64,000 nucleotides of DNA from Ideonella sp. WA131b (GTDB taxonomy: Bacteria > Pseudomonadota > Gammaproteobacteria > Burkholderiales > Burkholderiaceae_C): contig JAGTJW010000001.1 of assembly GCA_023657425.1 (NCBI GenBank), positions 248,001 to 312,000 of the forward strand, given 5' to 3'. Positions 17,060 through 33,190 of the stretch are shown piece after piece (the stretch's first letter is position 1; each line of letters opens with the position of its first letter). The notes under the pieces were generated by a model that was not told the DNA's origin, searched no databases, and saw only the letters and a program-made list of their open reading frames with translations. A program made the translations under genes and the position numbers.

Positions 17060-19213
17060 ATGTTCCATTGGCCATCCTGTCGTGCCGCTCTGGTGGTGCT
17101 GGGAACCGCCGCGCTGGCGGTCGCGGGGCCTGGTCTGGCCTGGGCGCAGAACGCGATCCGGTCCATCACCAGCAGCCAGCAGGCTGGAACGGAAGTCGTT
17201 CGCATCGAGCTCTCGCAGCCGCTTTCGGCGGTGCCGGCAGGCTTCTCGGTGCAGTTTCCACCGCGCATCGCCATCGACCTGCCCGGCGTCAGCAACGACA
17301 TCGGCCGCAACCTTGTCGAGGTCAACCAGGGCAACCTGCGCTCGGTGGCGGTGGCCCAGGGCGGCGATCGCACGCGGCTGGTGCTCAATCTCAAGCAGGC
17401 CTCGGGCTACCGCGCCCAGTTGCAGGGCAGCACGCTGCTGCTGGTGCTCGACCTCGGCGGCCCGGCTGCCGAGCCGGTGGCCGTCGCCCCGGTGGCGCCA
17501 ACCTCGGGCGGGGGCAGCTTCGCGACATCGCAGAACGCCGAGAGCCTGCCGCTGCGCGACATCGACTTCCGCCGCGGCAGCGACGGCGCCGGCCGCGTCA
17601 TCGTCGCCCTGCCCAGCACGCAGGTGGGTGTGGACATCCGTCAGCAGGGCCAGAGCCTGGTCGTCGAGTTCCTGCGGACTTCGCTGCCCGAGGCGCTGCG
17701 CCGCCGCCTGGACGTGACCGACTTCGGCACGCCGGTGCGCACCGTGGCCACCTTCCAGAACGGCGACCGCGTGCGCATGGTGGTCGAGCCCACCGGCGCC
17801 TGGGAGCACAGCGCCTACCAGACCGACAACCAGTTCGTGCTGGAAGTCAGGCCGATGAAGGTCGACCCGAACAAGCTCACACAGGGGCCTGGCTTCAGCG
17901 GCGAGAAACTGAGCCTGAACTTCCAGAGCATCGAGGTCCGTGCGCTGCTGCAGGTGATCGCCGACTTCACCAACTTCAATGTCGTCACCTCCGACACCGT
18001 CACCGGCACGGTCACGCTGCGCCTGAAGGACGTTCCCTGGGACCAGGCCCTGGACATCATCCTGCAGAGCAAGGGCCTGGGCGTGCGCAGGAGCGGCAAT
18101 GTGCTGTGGATCGCACCGAAAGAGGAGCTGACGGCCAAGGAGCAGATTGAGCTGGAGTCGCGCAAGAAGATCGCCGACCTGGAGCCCACCCGCACGCAGT
18201 CGTTCCAGCTCAACTACACGCGGGCCGAGGACGTGGCCAAGGGCATCACCGGCCAGACGCTGGTGGCCAGCGGCAGCAGCCCAGGCGGCAACCAGCCCGG
18301 GCGTATCCTCAGCCCGCGCGGCAGCGTGCTGTTCGAGTCGCGGACCAATCAGCTGTTCGTGACCGACGTGCCGGGCAAGCTGCAGGAGATCCAGGAGCTG
18401 ATCGCCAAGATTGACATCCCGGTGCGGCAGGTCCTGATCGAGGCCCGCATCGTCGAGGCCGACGACAGCTTCGGCCGCAACCTGGGCGTCAAGTTCGGTG
18501 CCACCGACGCGCGCGGCGCGCCCACGCGGGCCGGCGTCAGCATCGGCGGCACGTATGACGCGATCGGCGTGCAGACCGGGCAGCTCCAGGGGCCCATCGA
18601 CTTCCAGCCGAACTCGCAGTTCGTCAACCTGCCGGCCGGCGGCATCGGCGGCGCCAGTGCGGCCACCTTCGCACTGAGCTTGTTCGGCGCTTCGGCGAAC
18701 CGCTTCCTGAACCTGGAGCTGTCGGCCCTGGAAGCCGAAGGCAAGGGCAACATCGTCTCGAGCCCGCGCGTCATCACCGCCGACCAGCGCGAGGCGCTGA
18801 TCGAGCAAGGCGAGGACATCCCCTACCAACAGGCCACCAGCAGCGGGGCCACCTCGGTGTCGTTCAAAAAGGCCACGCTCAGCCTCAAGGTCAAGCCGCA
18901 GATCACGCCCGAGGGCAACGTGATCCTCAACGTGGAGGTCAACAAGGACAGCCGCGGCGAGCTGACCACCGCAGGCCCGGCCATCAACACCAAGCGCGTG
19001 ACCACCGAGGTGCTGGTCGAAAACGGCGGCACGGTGGTGATCGGGGGCATCTTCACGCAGGACGAGCAGAACCGCGTCAGCAAAGTGCCGCTGCTGGGCG
19101 ACATCCCTTTCGTCGGCGCGCTGTTCCGCAGCACCGAGCGCAGCACGCGCAAAACGGAACTGCTGGTCTTCATCACGCCCAAGATCGTGACTGACCGCTC
19201 GGCTGCGCGCTGA
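17060..19213 (+). CDS. pilQ: Type IV pilus secretin PilQ
   Basis: Outer-membrane secretin through which the pilus is extruded. The 717-residue protein has a signal peptide (ending GLAWA-Q), AMIN domains for peptidoglycan binding in the first 270 residues, a secretin/TonB short domain (LSLNFQSIEVRALLQVIADF), an N1 domain, and the secretin core ending VPLLGDIPFVGALFR, the family signature. The ATG at 17060 is preferred because GAGGAG lies about ten bases upstream. An earlier in-frame ATG at 17033, overlapping the pilP stop, would add nine residues before the signal peptide. Confidence 0.95.
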   Translation: MFHWPSCRAALVVLGTAALAVAGPGLAWAQNAIRSITSSQQAGTEVVRIELSQPLSAVPAGFSVQFPPRIAIDLPGVSNDIGRNLVEVNQGNLRSVAVAQGGDRTRLVLNLKQASGYRAQLQGSTLLLVLDLGGPAAEPVAVAPVAPTSGGGSFATSQNAESLPLRDIDFRRGSDGAGRVIVALPSTQVGVDIRQQGQSLVVEFLRTSLPEALRRRLDVTDFGTPVRTVATFQNGDRVRMVVEPTGAWEHSAYQTDNQFVLEVRPMKVDPNKLTQGPGFSGEKLSLNFQSIEVRALLQVIADFTNFNVVTSDTVTGTVTLRLKDVPWDQALDIILQSKGLGVRRSGNVLWIAPKEELTAKEQIELESRKKIADLEPTRTQSFQLNYTRAEDVAKGITGQTLVASGSSPGGNQPGRILSPRGSVLFESRTNQLFVTDVPGKLQEIQELIAKIDIPVRQVLIEARIVEADDSFGRNLGVKFGATDARGAPTRAGVSIGGTYDAIGVQTGQLQGPIDFQPNSQFVNLPAGGIGGASAATFALSLFGASANRFLNLELSALEAEGKGNIVSSPRVITADQREALIEQGEDIPYQQATSSGATSVSFKKATLSLKVKPQITPEGNVILNVEVNKDSRGELTTAGPAINTKRVTTEVLVENGGTVVIGGIFTQDEQNRVSKVPLLGDIPFVGALFRSTERSTRKTELLVFITPKIVTDRSAAR

Positions 19214-19289
19214 TGCGACAGCGCCAGAACCATGCGACGGGCCCGACGCTTGGCATTGACGGCGGCGCCGTCTTGACCACCGCCTGACC

Positions 19290-19832
19290 ATGCCGCTGAC
19301 CGTTTCTCTGGTGGGCATGCCCGGCTGCGGCAAGTCCACCGTCGGCCGCCACCTGGCCCGCCAGCTGGGCCTGGTCTTCGCCGACAGCGACGCCGAGGTC
19401 GAGTCGCGGATCGGCATGCCGATCCGAGACTTCTTCGCGCAGCACGGCGAGGAGCGCTTCCGCGACATCGAGCAGGACGTCATCGACGAGCTCAGCGCGC
19501 GCCGCGGGCAGGTTCTGGCCACCGGCGGTGGCGCCGTGCTGCGCCCATCCAACCGGGATGCCCTGCACTCGCGCACGCACGTGCTGTACCTGCGCGCCAC
19601 GCCGGACGAGCTTGCGCGCCGGCTGCGCCACGACACCCAGCGCCCGCTGCTGCAGGTGGCCGACCCGCTGGCCCGGCTGCGCGAGCTGTTCCGCGAGCGC
19701 GATCCGCTGTACCGCCGCACCGCGCACTTCGTGATCGAGGCCGCCCGGCCCTCGGTACCGGCCCTGCTGAGCATGGCGCTGATGCAGCTGGAGGTGGCCG
19801 GGCTGGTCGATCCAGGCCGGCCCGTACACTGA
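19290..19832 (+). CDS. aroK: Shikimate kinase
   Basis: Phosphorylates shikimate with ATP in aromatic amino acid synthesis. The 180-residue protein has the P-loop (GMPGCGKST, residues 9-17), the shikimate-binding Asp in ADSDAEVE, the GGGAV loop (ATGGGAV) and the LID region with RPLL. It lies 76 bases after pilQ and six bases before aroB, the usual pilQ-aroK-aroB order. Confidence 0.95.
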   Translation: MPLTVSLVGMPGCGKSTVGRHLARQLGLVFADSDAEVESRIGMPIRDFFAQHGEERFRDIEQDVIDELSARRGQVLATGGGAVLRPSNRDALHSRTHVLYLRATPDELARRLRHDTQRPLLQVADPLARLRELFRERDPLYRRTAHFVIEAARPSVPALLSMALMQLEVAGLVDPGRPVH

Positions 19833-19838
19833 CAGGGT

Positions 19839-20969
19839 ATGAACCCGCCCCAGCCTGCGCCGCGTGTCGTCGCGGTGCGAACGCCCAGCAAGCACTACGA
19901 CATCCTCATCGGCAGCGGCCTGCTGTCGGAGCCGGGCACGTGGCGGGGGCTGCCGCCTTGCAGCCATGCCGTGCTGGTGAGCAACCCGACCGTGTTCGCC
20001 CTGCACGGCGAACGCGTCCTGGCCACGCTGCGCGGCCTGGCGCCGCGCGCCAGTCACCTGCTGCTGCCCGACGGCGAGGCCTACAAGGACTGGCAGCACC
20101 TCAACCGGGTGTTCGACCACCTGCTGCGCGAGGGCTGCGACCGCAAGGCGATGCTGTTCGCGCTCGGCGGCGGCGTCGTGGGCGACATGACCGGCTTCGC
20201 CGCCGCCTGCTACATGCGCGGCGTGCCTTTCGTGCAGTTGCCGACCACGCTGCTGGCGCAGGTGGACTCGTCGGTGGGCGGCAAGACGGCCATCAACCAC
20301 CCGCTGGGAAAGAACATGATCGGCGCGTTCCAGCAGCCCGAGCGCGTGGTCTGCGACCTGGCCACGCTGGCCACGCTGCCCGCGCGTGAGCTGCGTGCGG
20401 GGCTGGCCGAGGTCATCAAGTACGCGCCCATCGCCGACGCGGCGCTGCTGGACTGGCTCGAGGCCCATCTCGACGCCCTGCTGGCCGGTGAGGCCGAGGC
20501 CCTGGCAAGGGCCGTGCAGCGCTCGTGCGAGATCAAGGCCGAGGTGGTGGGCGGTGACGAGCGCGAAAGCGGCCGCCGCGCCATCCTGAACTTCGGCCAC
20601 ACCTTCGGCCACGCCATCGAGGCCGGCCTCGGTTACGGCCAGTGGCTGCACGGCGAAGCCGTGGGCTGCGGCATGGTGATCGCCGCGTCGCTGTCGGCCG
20701 ACCTGGGCCTGGTGCCGCGCGGCTGGGCCGACCGCATCGCACGGCTGGTCGAACGCGCCGGGCTGCCCGTGATGGCGCCCGACCTGGGCGCCGAGCGCTG
20801 GTTCGAGCTGATGGCGGTGGACAAGAAGGCCGAGGCCGGCGACATCCGCTACGTGCTGCTCGACGGCATGGGCCAGGCCACGCTGCGCGCCGTGCCGCGA
20901 CCGCTGATCGAGGCTGCCCTGCGCCGGCATGTCGCGGTGCCGCACACCGGCGCCGCGCTGCCCGCTTGA
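19839..20969 (+). CDS. aroB: 3-dehydroquinate synthase
   Basis: NAD- and metal-dependent cyclase of the shikimate pathway, 376 residues. Visible elements are the NAD-binding [13 protein letters not shown], the substrate loop [21 protein letters not shown], the Zn ligands in [11 protein letters not shown] and in [11 protein letters not shown], and the second histidine in [11 protein letters not shown]. The 3' end overlaps the probable dgt start. Confidence 0.96.
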   Translation: MNPPQPAPRVVAVRTPSKHYDILIGSGLLSEPGTWRGLPPCSHAVLVSNPTVFALHGERVLATLRGLAPRASHLLLPDGEAYKDWQHLNRVFDHLLREGCDRKAMLFALGGGVVGDMTGFAAACYMRGVPFVQLPTTLLAQVDSSVGGKTAINHPLGKNMIGAFQQPERVVCDLATLATLPARELRAGLAEVIKYAPIADAALLDWLEAHLDALLAGEAEALARAVQRSCEIKAEVVGGDERESGRRAILNFGHTFGHAIEAGLGYGQWLHGEAVGCGMVIAASLSADLGLVPRGWADRIARLVERAGLPVMAPDLGAERWFELMAVDKKAEAGDIRYVLLDGMGQATLRAVPRPLIEAALRRHVAVPHTGAALPA

Positions 20970-22117
20970 ACACCGTGCTGGCGCCCTGGGCCAGCCATCC
21001 GCAGCGCTCGCGCGGGCGCCGCATCGCCGAGCCGCCGTCGCCGCCGCGCACCGAGCACCAGCGCGACCGCGACCGCATCGTGCACAGCAATGCCTTCCGG
21101 CGCCTGGTCTACAAGACGCAGGTCTTCATCAACCACGAGGGCGACCTGTTCCGCACGCGGCTGACGCACTCGCTGGAGGTGGCGCAACTCGGCCGCTCGG
21201 TGGCACGCGCCCTGGGCCTGAACGAGGATCTGGTCGAGGCCATCGCGCTGGCCCACGACCTCGGCCACACGCCTTTCGGCCACGCCGGGCAGGACGCGCT
21301 GGCCGAGTGCATGGCCGCGCACGGCGGCTTCGAGCACAACCTGCAGAGCCTGCGCGTTGTCGACCGGCTGGAAGCGCGCTACGCCGCCTTCGACGGCCTG
21401 AACCTCAGCCTGGAGACGCGGGAGGGTGTCCTCAAGCACTGCAGCCGCCGCCACGCGGAGCGGCTGCTGGCCGAGGAGCCCGACGGGCCGGCCCGGCGTT
21501 TCGTGCACGGCGGCTCGCCCAGCCTGGAGGCCCAGCTCGTCAACGTGGCCGACGAGCTGGCCTACAGCGCCCACGACGCCGACGACGGCGTGCGCTCCGG
21601 GCTCCTCACGCTGGAGCAGTTGCTCGCGGTGCCGCTGGTGGCGCACCACCACGCCGCGGTGCAGGCCGCGCACCCGGGCCTGGACCCCCGGCGGCAGCTG
21701 TATGAGACGCTGCGCCGCATGCTCTCGGCGCAGGTGCACGACCTGATCGCGCACACCCGCGCCGCCTGCGAGGCCGCAGCCGCCGAAGGCGGGCTCGACG
21801 CCGACGGCGTGCGCGCGCAGCCGCCGCTCGTGGGCCTGTCGCCGGCACTGCGCGAGGCCTCGCTGGTGTTGAAGCGCTTCCTCTTCCAGCACCTGTACCG
21901 GCACCCGCAGGTGGTGGAGCGCACCGGCCTCGCGCGCCAGGTGTTGGCCGAGCTGTTCGCGGCCTACCGAGCCGCGCCCGGCGAGATGAGCCCGGACTAC
22001 GCCCGCGCCTCGCAAGACCCGGCGCGCACCGTGGCCGACTACGTGGCCGGCATGACCGACCGTTTTGCGCTGCGCGAGCACCACCGGCTGACGGGCCGGC
22101 GCGTGCTCGACTGGTGA
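20966..22117 (+). CDS. dgt: Deoxyguanosinetriphosphate triphosphohydrolase-like protein
   Basis: HD-domain dNTP triphosphohydrolase (dGTPase-like) that removes tripolyphosphate from deoxynucleotides. Metal-binding HD motifs are present ([30 protein letters not shown]), as is the C-terminal [15 protein letters not shown]. The start is uncertain. TTG at 20966 overlaps the aroB stop (TTGA) and gives 383 residues; GTG at 20975 would be three residues shorter. Relatives begin with a similar (L)APWASHPxxSRGRR segment, so it is one of these two. Confidence 0.9.
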   Translation: MNTVLAPWASHPQRSRGRRIAEPPSPPRTEHQRDRDRIVHSNAFRRLVYKTQVFINHEGDLFRTRLTHSLEVAQLGRSVARALGLNEDLVEAIALAHDLGHTPFGHAGQDALAECMAAHGGFEHNLQSLRVVDRLEARYAAFDGLNLSLETREGVLKHCSRRHAERLLAEEPDGPARRFVHGGSPSLEAQLVNVADELAYSAHDADDGVRSGLLTLEQLLAVPLVAHHHAAVQAAHPGLDPRRQLYETLRRMLSAQVHDLIAHTRAACEAAAAEGGLDADGVRAQPPLVGLSPALREASLVLKRFLFQHLYRHPQVVERTGLARQVLAELFAAYRAAPGEMSPDYARASQDPARTVADYVAGMTDRFALREHHRLTGRRVLDW

Positions 22118-22130
22118 GCACACACTGACC

Positions 22131-22811
22131 GTGGCACGCCTGCCTCGCCTCGCCCTGGCCGGCCGCGTGCACTGGTTGCTGCAGCGCGGGCTGAGCGGCC
22201 GCGCGGTGTTCGAGGACGACGTCGACCGCGACGCGTATCTCGGGGCCTTGCGCGAGTCCGCTGCCGCTGCCCACGTGCGGCTGCACGCCTTTGCACTGGC
22301 CGACCACGAGGTGCAGCTCGTGGTGACGCCGGACGACACCGCGGGGCCAAGCCGGCTGATGCAGGCGGTGGGCCGGCGCTACGTGAGTGCCCACCACCGC
22401 CGCCACGGCGGCAGCGGCACCTTGTGGGATGGCCGCTTTCGCTGTGCCGTCGTGGAACCGGGTGCCACGCTGCTGGCGGTGCTGACGCTGGTGGACGGAC
22501 ACGCCACCGAGCCCGGGCAAGGCAGCGGGGCACACCGCACCGGCCAACCGGAGCGCCGGGTGCCGCTGGCTGACCCACCCGAGGTGTGGGCGCTGGGCAA
22601 CACCCCATTCGAGCGCGAGAGCGCCTGGCGCCGCCGCCTCGAGGCCGGCCTGCCCGCCGCGCAGCGTGAGTCCCTGCTGTCGGCCTTGCGCGGCGGCTGG
22701 GCGGTGGGATCGGCCGCATTCGCCGAGGCGCTGGCCGAACAAGTGGCGCGGCCGACAAGGCCGCGACCCAGGGGCCGGCCGGCCGGCCCGCCGCGCCGCG
22801 CCGCCGTCTGA
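22131..22811 (+). CDS. Degenerate REP-associated tyrosine (Y1-type) transposase-like protein
   Basis: A 226-residue protein with the overall pattern of RAYT/TnpA-REP single-strand transposases: HWLLQRGLSGRAVFEDD at the N-terminus, then LHAFALADHEVQLVVTP, and RRYVSAHHRRHGGSGTLWDGRF. In active members the second segment reads NHVHLL (the metal-binding HUH pair); here the equivalent residues are E-V-Q, so both histidines appear lost. The tyrosine in RRYVSAH is kept. It uses a GTG start, 13 bases after dgt. It may be a domesticated or decaying protein. The C-terminal basic Pro/Arg tail is not informative. Confidence 0.7.
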   Translation: MARLPRLALAGRVHWLLQRGLSGRAVFEDDVDRDAYLGALRESAAAAHVRLHAFALADHEVQLVVTPDDTAGPSRLMQAVGRRYVSAHHRRHGGSGTLWDGRFRCAVVEPGATLLAVLTLVDGHATEPGQGSGAHRTGQPERRVPLADPPEVWALGNTPFERESAWRRRLEAGLPAAQRESLLSALRGGWAVGSAAFAEALAEQVARPTRPRPRGRPAGPPRRAAV

Positions 22812-22892
22812 CACCGCACCCCGACGCACCGCACGGGTGCGGCTCGCGGGCACCCGCGCCTGGACGTGGTGCTGGCCGCACCGAGCGGATCA

Positions 22893-22959
22893 CGAAATAT
22901 GTCCCCATTTAATCCGAACGGACGCCAGACTTCCTTGTTTTGGAGTCTGACCCCGTTTA
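22893..22959. repeat. Short AT-rich remnant with RAYT-associated motifs
   Basis: The gap between the transposase-like gene and gltB (22812-23067) holds ATGTCCCCATTTAATC (22899-22914) and TGGAGTCTGACCCCG (22941-22955). Strings of the type GGGGTCAGACTCC and AAATGGGGACAT commonly flank RAYT-type transposase genes in proteobacteria, from general knowledge. They are clearly more AT-rich than the surrounding DNA. The rest of the gap probably contains the gltB promoter, which I could not place. Confidence 0.5.
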
Positions 22960-23067
22960 TTTATGTTTGCGGGTGATGTTGCACTGCGATACCCTGCCGC
23001 GCCGCTGGCCATGAGGCCACCGCTGCCGCCCGTGCCGCCCTTGGCGCGGCGGTTCCAGGAGACCGAC

Positions 23068-27972
<4,905 letters not shown>

Positions 27973-27993
27973 CTCTTCACCGAGCAAAGAACC

Positions 27994-29469
<1,476 letters not shown>

Positions 29470-29584
29470 AGCGGCCTTTCGCACCCGCACGAGGGCGCTT
29501 CATCGCGCCACCGTGTCCGGACTTTCCCTGCATGCCACAATCTGCGCCGCTCGTGCCGGGCTCCGGCACGCCTGACGGCTCGCC

Positions 29585-30388
29585 TTGTTCGACAAGCCCT
29601 TCATCGAGATCGATCACGTCACGTTCGGGTACGACAACACCCGGACCATCCTCTCCGACGTGTCGCTGAAATTTCCGCGCGGCAAGGTCACCGCCATCCT
29701 CGGTGGCTCGGGCTGTGGCAAGACCACGCTGATGCGGCTGATCGGTGGCGTGCACGCCGCTGACAAGGGCCGCGTGGTGTTCGACGGCGAGGTGCTCAAC
29801 ACCCGCGACAGCGCGCAGCTGTTCCGCATCCGCCGCCGCCTGGGCATGCTGTTCCAGTTCGGAGCGCTGTTCACCGACCTCACGGTCTTCGACAACGTGG
29901 CCTTCCCGATGCGCGAGCACACCCGGCTGCCCGAGTCGATGATCCGCGACCTGGTGCTGATGAAGCTCAACGCCGTGGGCCTGCGCGGCGCGGCCCACCT
30001 GCGCATCTCCGAGGTCTCGGGCGGCATGGCACGGCGCATCGCGCTGGCTCGCGCCATTGCGCTGGACCCCGAACTCATCATGTACGACGAGCCCTTCGCG
30101 GGCCTGGACCTCATCAGCATGGGCGTGGCGGCCAAGCTCATCCGCACGCTCAACGACACCACCGGCGCCACCAGCCTGGTGGTGAGCCACGACGTGCCGG
30201 AGTGCATGGCCATCAGCGACTGGGTGATCCTGCTGGCCAACCAGGGCCGCGTGGTGGCCCAGGGCACGCCGCAGCAGCTGATGAGCAGCGCCGACCCCGA
30301 AACCCGCCAGTTCGTGCGCGGCGAGCCGGACGGCCCGGTGAAGTTCCACTTCCCGGCGCGCGAGCTGGCCGAGGACTTCCTGCGATGA
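29585..30388 (+). CDS. mlaF: Phospholipid transport ATP-binding protein MlaF
   Basis: ATPase of the Mla complex, which moves phospholipids between the inner and outer membranes to keep outer-leaflet asymmetry. The 267-residue protein has Walker A (GGSGCGKT, 40-47), signature (EVSGGMARR), Walker B ([12 protein letters not shown]) and the H-loop (VVSHDV). The start is a TTG giving [12 protein letters not shown]. The 115-bp gap after gltD contains no gene and probably the operon promoter. The stop overlaps mlaE by four bases. Confidence 0.94.
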   Translation: MFDKPFIEIDHVTFGYDNTRTILSDVSLKFPRGKVTAILGGSGCGKTTLMRLIGGVHAADKGRVVFDGEVLNTRDSAQLFRIRRRLGMLFQFGALFTDLTVFDNVAFPMREHTRLPESMIRDLVLMKLNAVGLRGAAHLRISEVSGGMARRIALARAIALDPELIMYDEPFAGLDLISMGVAAKLIRTLNDTTGATSLVVSHDVPECMAISDWVILLANQGRVVAQGTPQQLMSSADPETRQFVRGEPDGPVKFHFPARELAEDFLR

Positions 30389-31173
30389 ACCCCGCCGAGC
30401 AACTGCAGCGCCTGGGCGCCTGGGCGCTCGAGCAGTTCCGCGGCTGGGGCCATGCGGCCTACTTCGTGTTTGACCTGCTGCGCGTGCTGCCGCAGTCGCT
30501 GCGGCGCTTCGGTCTGGTGGTGGGCCAGATCTACGCCATCGGCAACCGCTCGCTGATCATCATCTGCGCCTCGGGCCTGGCGGTGGGCTTCGTGCTGGCG
30601 CTGCAGATGTACTACGCACTCGTGACCTTCGGCGCCACCGAGACCATGGGCCTGATCGTCAACCTGGCCCTCGTGCGCGAGCTCGGCCCCGTGGTGGCGG
30701 CGCTGCTGTTCGCCGGCCGCGCCGGCACCTCGCTCACGGCCGAGATCGGCCTCATGAAGGCCGGCGAGCAGATCTCGGCGATGGAGCTCATGGCCATCGA
30801 TCCGCGCGCCCGGGTGCTGGCGCCGCGCTTCATCGGCGGCATCATCTCGATGCCGCTGTTGGCCATCTTGTTCTCGGCGGTCGGCATCATCGGCGCCTGG
30901 GTCGTGGCGGTGCTGCTGATCGGCGTGGACGCGGGCAACTTCTGGTCGATCATGCAGACACGCGTGGACGTCTGGCGCGATGTCGGCAACGGCGTCGTCA
31001 AGGCCTTCGTGTTTGGCGTCATCTGCACGTTGGTGGCGCTGTACCAGGGCTACGAAACCGAGGCCACGCCCGAGGGGGTGGCCTATGCGACGACACGCAC
31101 CGTGGTGATCTCGTCGCTGTGGGTGCTGGGGATGGACTTCATCCTCACCGCGCTGATGTTCTCGACGCCCTGA
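30385..31173 (+). CDS. mlaE: Phospholipid transport permease MlaE
   Basis: Inner-membrane permease of the Mla complex, 262 residues, with several long hydrophobic segments. Family-typical sequences are GLAVGFVLALQMYYALVTFGA, ALVRELGPVVAALLFAGRAG (catalytic-core helix) and AEIGLMKAGEQISAMELMAIDP. The ATG at 30385 overlaps the mlaF stop. Confidence 0.94.
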   Translation: MNPAEQLQRLGAWALEQFRGWGHAAYFVFDLLRVLPQSLRRFGLVVGQIYAIGNRSLIIICASGLAVGFVLALQMYYALVTFGATETMGLIVNLALVRELGPVVAALLFAGRAGTSLTAEIGLMKAGEQISAMELMAIDPRARVLAPRFIGGIISMPLLAILFSAVGIIGAWVVAVLLIGVDAGNFWSIMQTRVDVWRDVGNGVVKAFVFGVICTLVALYQGYETEATPEGVAYATTRTVVISSLWVLGMDFILTALMFSTP

Positions 31174-31207
31174 CACCACGGCGTCGGCACCACTGGAGAA
31201 CCCGCTC

Positions 31208-31702
31208 ATGGGACGAAAAGGGATCGAAACACTGGTCGGCCTGTTTGTGCTGCTGGGACTGTTGGCGCTGGTGTTCCTGGCCCTGCAGGCCGCCAACCTG
31301 GGGGCCAGCGGCGGCGGCGCCACCTATTCGGTGCAGGCGCGCTTCGACAACATCGGCGGCCTCAAGCCGCGTGCCCCGGTGCGTGTGGCCGGCGTCACCG
31401 TGGGCCGCGTCAAGAGCATCGGCGTCGACCCCAAGACCTTCCAGGGCGTGGTCACGCTGGACATCGAGAAGGCCTACAGCCTGCCCAAGGACACGGCGGC
31501 CAAGATCCTGACCTCGGGCCTGCTGGGTGATCAGTACATCGGCCTGGAGCCCGGCGGCGACGACGCCAGCCTGGCGGCCGGCGACACCATCGCGCAGACA
31601 CAGAGCGCGGTGGTGCTGGAGAACCTGATCGGGCAGTTCCTCACCAGTCGGGCCGACAGCGCCGGCAGCGCCGGCGGCGCCGCCTCGGGGGCGAGCCCGT
31701 GA
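31208..31702 (+). CDS. mlaD: Phospholipid-binding MCE protein MlaD
   Basis: Single-pass inner-membrane protein whose MCE domain forms a hexameric periplasmic ring that receives lipid. The 164 residues consist of an anchor (about 8-28), the MCE domain (SVQARFDNIGGLKPRAPVRVAGVTVGRV), the LLGDQYIGLEPGG motif, and a low-complexity Ala/Ser/Gly tail. The stop overlaps the mlaA GTG start. Confidence 0.94.
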   Translation: MGRKGIETLVGLFVLLGLLALVFLALQAANLGASGGGATYSVQARFDNIGGLKPRAPVRVAGVTVGRVKSIGVDPKTFQGVVTLDIEKAYSLPKDTAAKILTSGLLGDQYIGLEPGGDDASLAAGDTIAQTQSAVVLENLIGQFLTSRADSAGSAGGAASGASP

Positions 31703-32475
31703 GCGCCCGGCCCCTGCTCGCTCCGGCGGCCCTGGCGGCGCTGCTGTTGCTCGGCGGCTGCGCCACCACGGGTCCGGCCACGCCGGGCGATCCATGGGAA
31801 GGCTTCAACCGCAAGGTCTTCGCCTTCAACGACGCCGTCGACAACGCCGTGTTGCGCCCGGTGGCCGAGACCTACCGCGACACCGTGCCGCAGCTCGTGC
31901 GCACCGGGGTCTCCAACGTCCTGGGCAACCTCGGCGACCTCTGGTCGGCGACCAACCACTTCCTGCAGGGCAAGGGCGCCAGCGGCCTTGAGCAGGGCAT
32001 GCGCTTCCTCACCAACACCCTGTTCGGCCTGGGCGGCCTGCTCGACCCGGCCAGTGAGATGGGCCTGAAGCGCCAGAGCGAAGACTTCGGCCAGACGCTG
32101 GGCAAGTGGGGCCTGGGCCCCGGCCCCTACCTCGTGCTGCCGCTGCTGGGCCCGAGCTCGCTCCGCGACGGCATCGGCCGCGTGCCCGACATGGCCGCGT
32201 CGCCGTCGAACCTGTTCGACGACAGCAAGGTGAGCACGCTGACCACCGTGCTGACGGTGGTGGACGCCCGCGCCTCGCTGCTGGGCGTGACGGGGCTGGC
32301 CGACCGCGTCTCGTTGGACAGGTACAGCTTCTTCCGCCAGGGCTACCTGTCGCGCCGCCGTGACGCCGTGTACGACGGGGCGCCGCCGGCCGAGGCTTTC
32401 GAGGACATCGGCGACGATCCGCCGCCGGCCGCGCCGGCTCGCCCGGCACCGCCGCCGCGTCCCGCCCCCCGCTGA
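31699..32475 (+). CDS. mlaA: Outer-membrane lipoprotein MlaA (VacJ)
   Basis: Outer-membrane lipoprotein that extracts mislocalised phospholipids from the outer leaflet. It has 258 residues, a lipobox (LLGGC), the family signature DPWEGFNRKVFAFNDAVD, GLGGLLDPASEMGL and GPYLVLPLLGPSS, and a Pro/Ala-rich C-terminal tail. In E. coli this gene is separate; here it sits inside the mla operon between mlaD and mlaC, as in other betaproteobacteria. GTG start overlapping mlaD. Confidence 0.94.
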   Translation: MSARPLLAPAALAALLLLGGCATTGPATPGDPWEGFNRKVFAFNDAVDNAVLRPVAETYRDTVPQLVRTGVSNVLGNLGDLWSATNHFLQGKGASGLEQGMRFLTNTLFGLGGLLDPASEMGLKRQSEDFGQTLGKWGLGPGPYLVLPLLGPSSLRDGIGRVPDMAASPSNLFDDSKVSTLTTVLTVVDARASLLGVTGLADRVSLDRYSFFRQGYLSRRRDAVYDGAPPAEAFEDIGDDPPPAAPARPAPPPRPAPR

Positions 32476-32565
32476 GGTGTGCACGACGCGCTGAACTCGC
32501 GCGCCGAGCGCGCATCGAAGGAACCCGCGCCCGCCGATTGGGCGCCCGACCCCGAAAGGAACGCC

Positions 32566-33186
32566 GTGTTTGCCACTTTCCGCCGCCTCGTCGCCTCGAC
32601 GCTGCTGCTCGCCACCGGGGCCGCCCTGGCCTCTGCGCCAGCGCCCGACGTGCTGATCCGTCAGGTGTCCACCGAGGTGCTCGAGGCCGCCAGGAACGAC
32701 AAGGCCATCCAGGCCGGTGACGTGGCCCGTGTCGCGGCCCTCGTCGACAGCAAGGTCATGCCGCATGTCGACTTCGAGGTCGTCACGCGCTCGGCCGTGG
32801 GCGTGCAGTGGCGCGGCGCCTCGCCCGAGCAGCGCAGCCGCCTGCAGGCCGAGTTCAAGCAGCTGCTGATCCGGGTCTACTCTGGCGCGCTGGCCGAGCT
32901 CAAGGACCAGACCGTGCAGATCACGCGCACGCAGCCGGTGCAAGGCAGCACGCAGGTGATCGTCCAGTCCGAGGTGCGCGGCAAGGGCGAGCCCATCAAG
33001 CTCGACTACCGCCTCGACCGCCGGGGCGCCGCGGGCGCCGAGGTCTGGAAGATCATCGACGTCAACGTGGCCGGCCTTTGGCTGGTGCAGAACTACCGCA
33101 CGCAGTTCGCGCAGGAGCTCAGCAAGGGCGGCATCGACGGCCTGATCGCGGCGCTGACCGAACGCAACAAGGGCGGAAAGAGCTGA
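32566..33186 (+). CDS. mlaC: Periplasmic phospholipid carrier MlaC
   Basis: Soluble periplasmic shuttle between MlaA and the inner-membrane MlaFEDB complex; 206 residues from a GTG at 32566, which has GAAAGGA upstream and starts a clear signal peptide (ending ALASA). The Tol_Tol_Ttg2 domain pattern is visible: RVAALVDSKVMPHVDFEVVTRSAVG split by less conserved positions, FKQLLIRVYSGAL, and IIDVNVAGLWLVQNYRTQFAQ. Confidence 0.94.
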   Translation: MFATFRRLVASTLLLATGAALASAPAPDVLIRQVSTEVLEAARNDKAIQAGDVARVAALVDSKVMPHVDFEVVTRSAVGVQWRGASPEQRSRLQAEFKQLLIRVYSGALAELKDQTVQITRTQPVQGSTQVIVQSEVRGKGEPIKLDYRLDRRGAAGAEVWKIIDVNVAGLWLVQNYRTQFAQELSKGGIDGLIAALTERNKGGKS

Positions 33187-33190
33187 AGCC

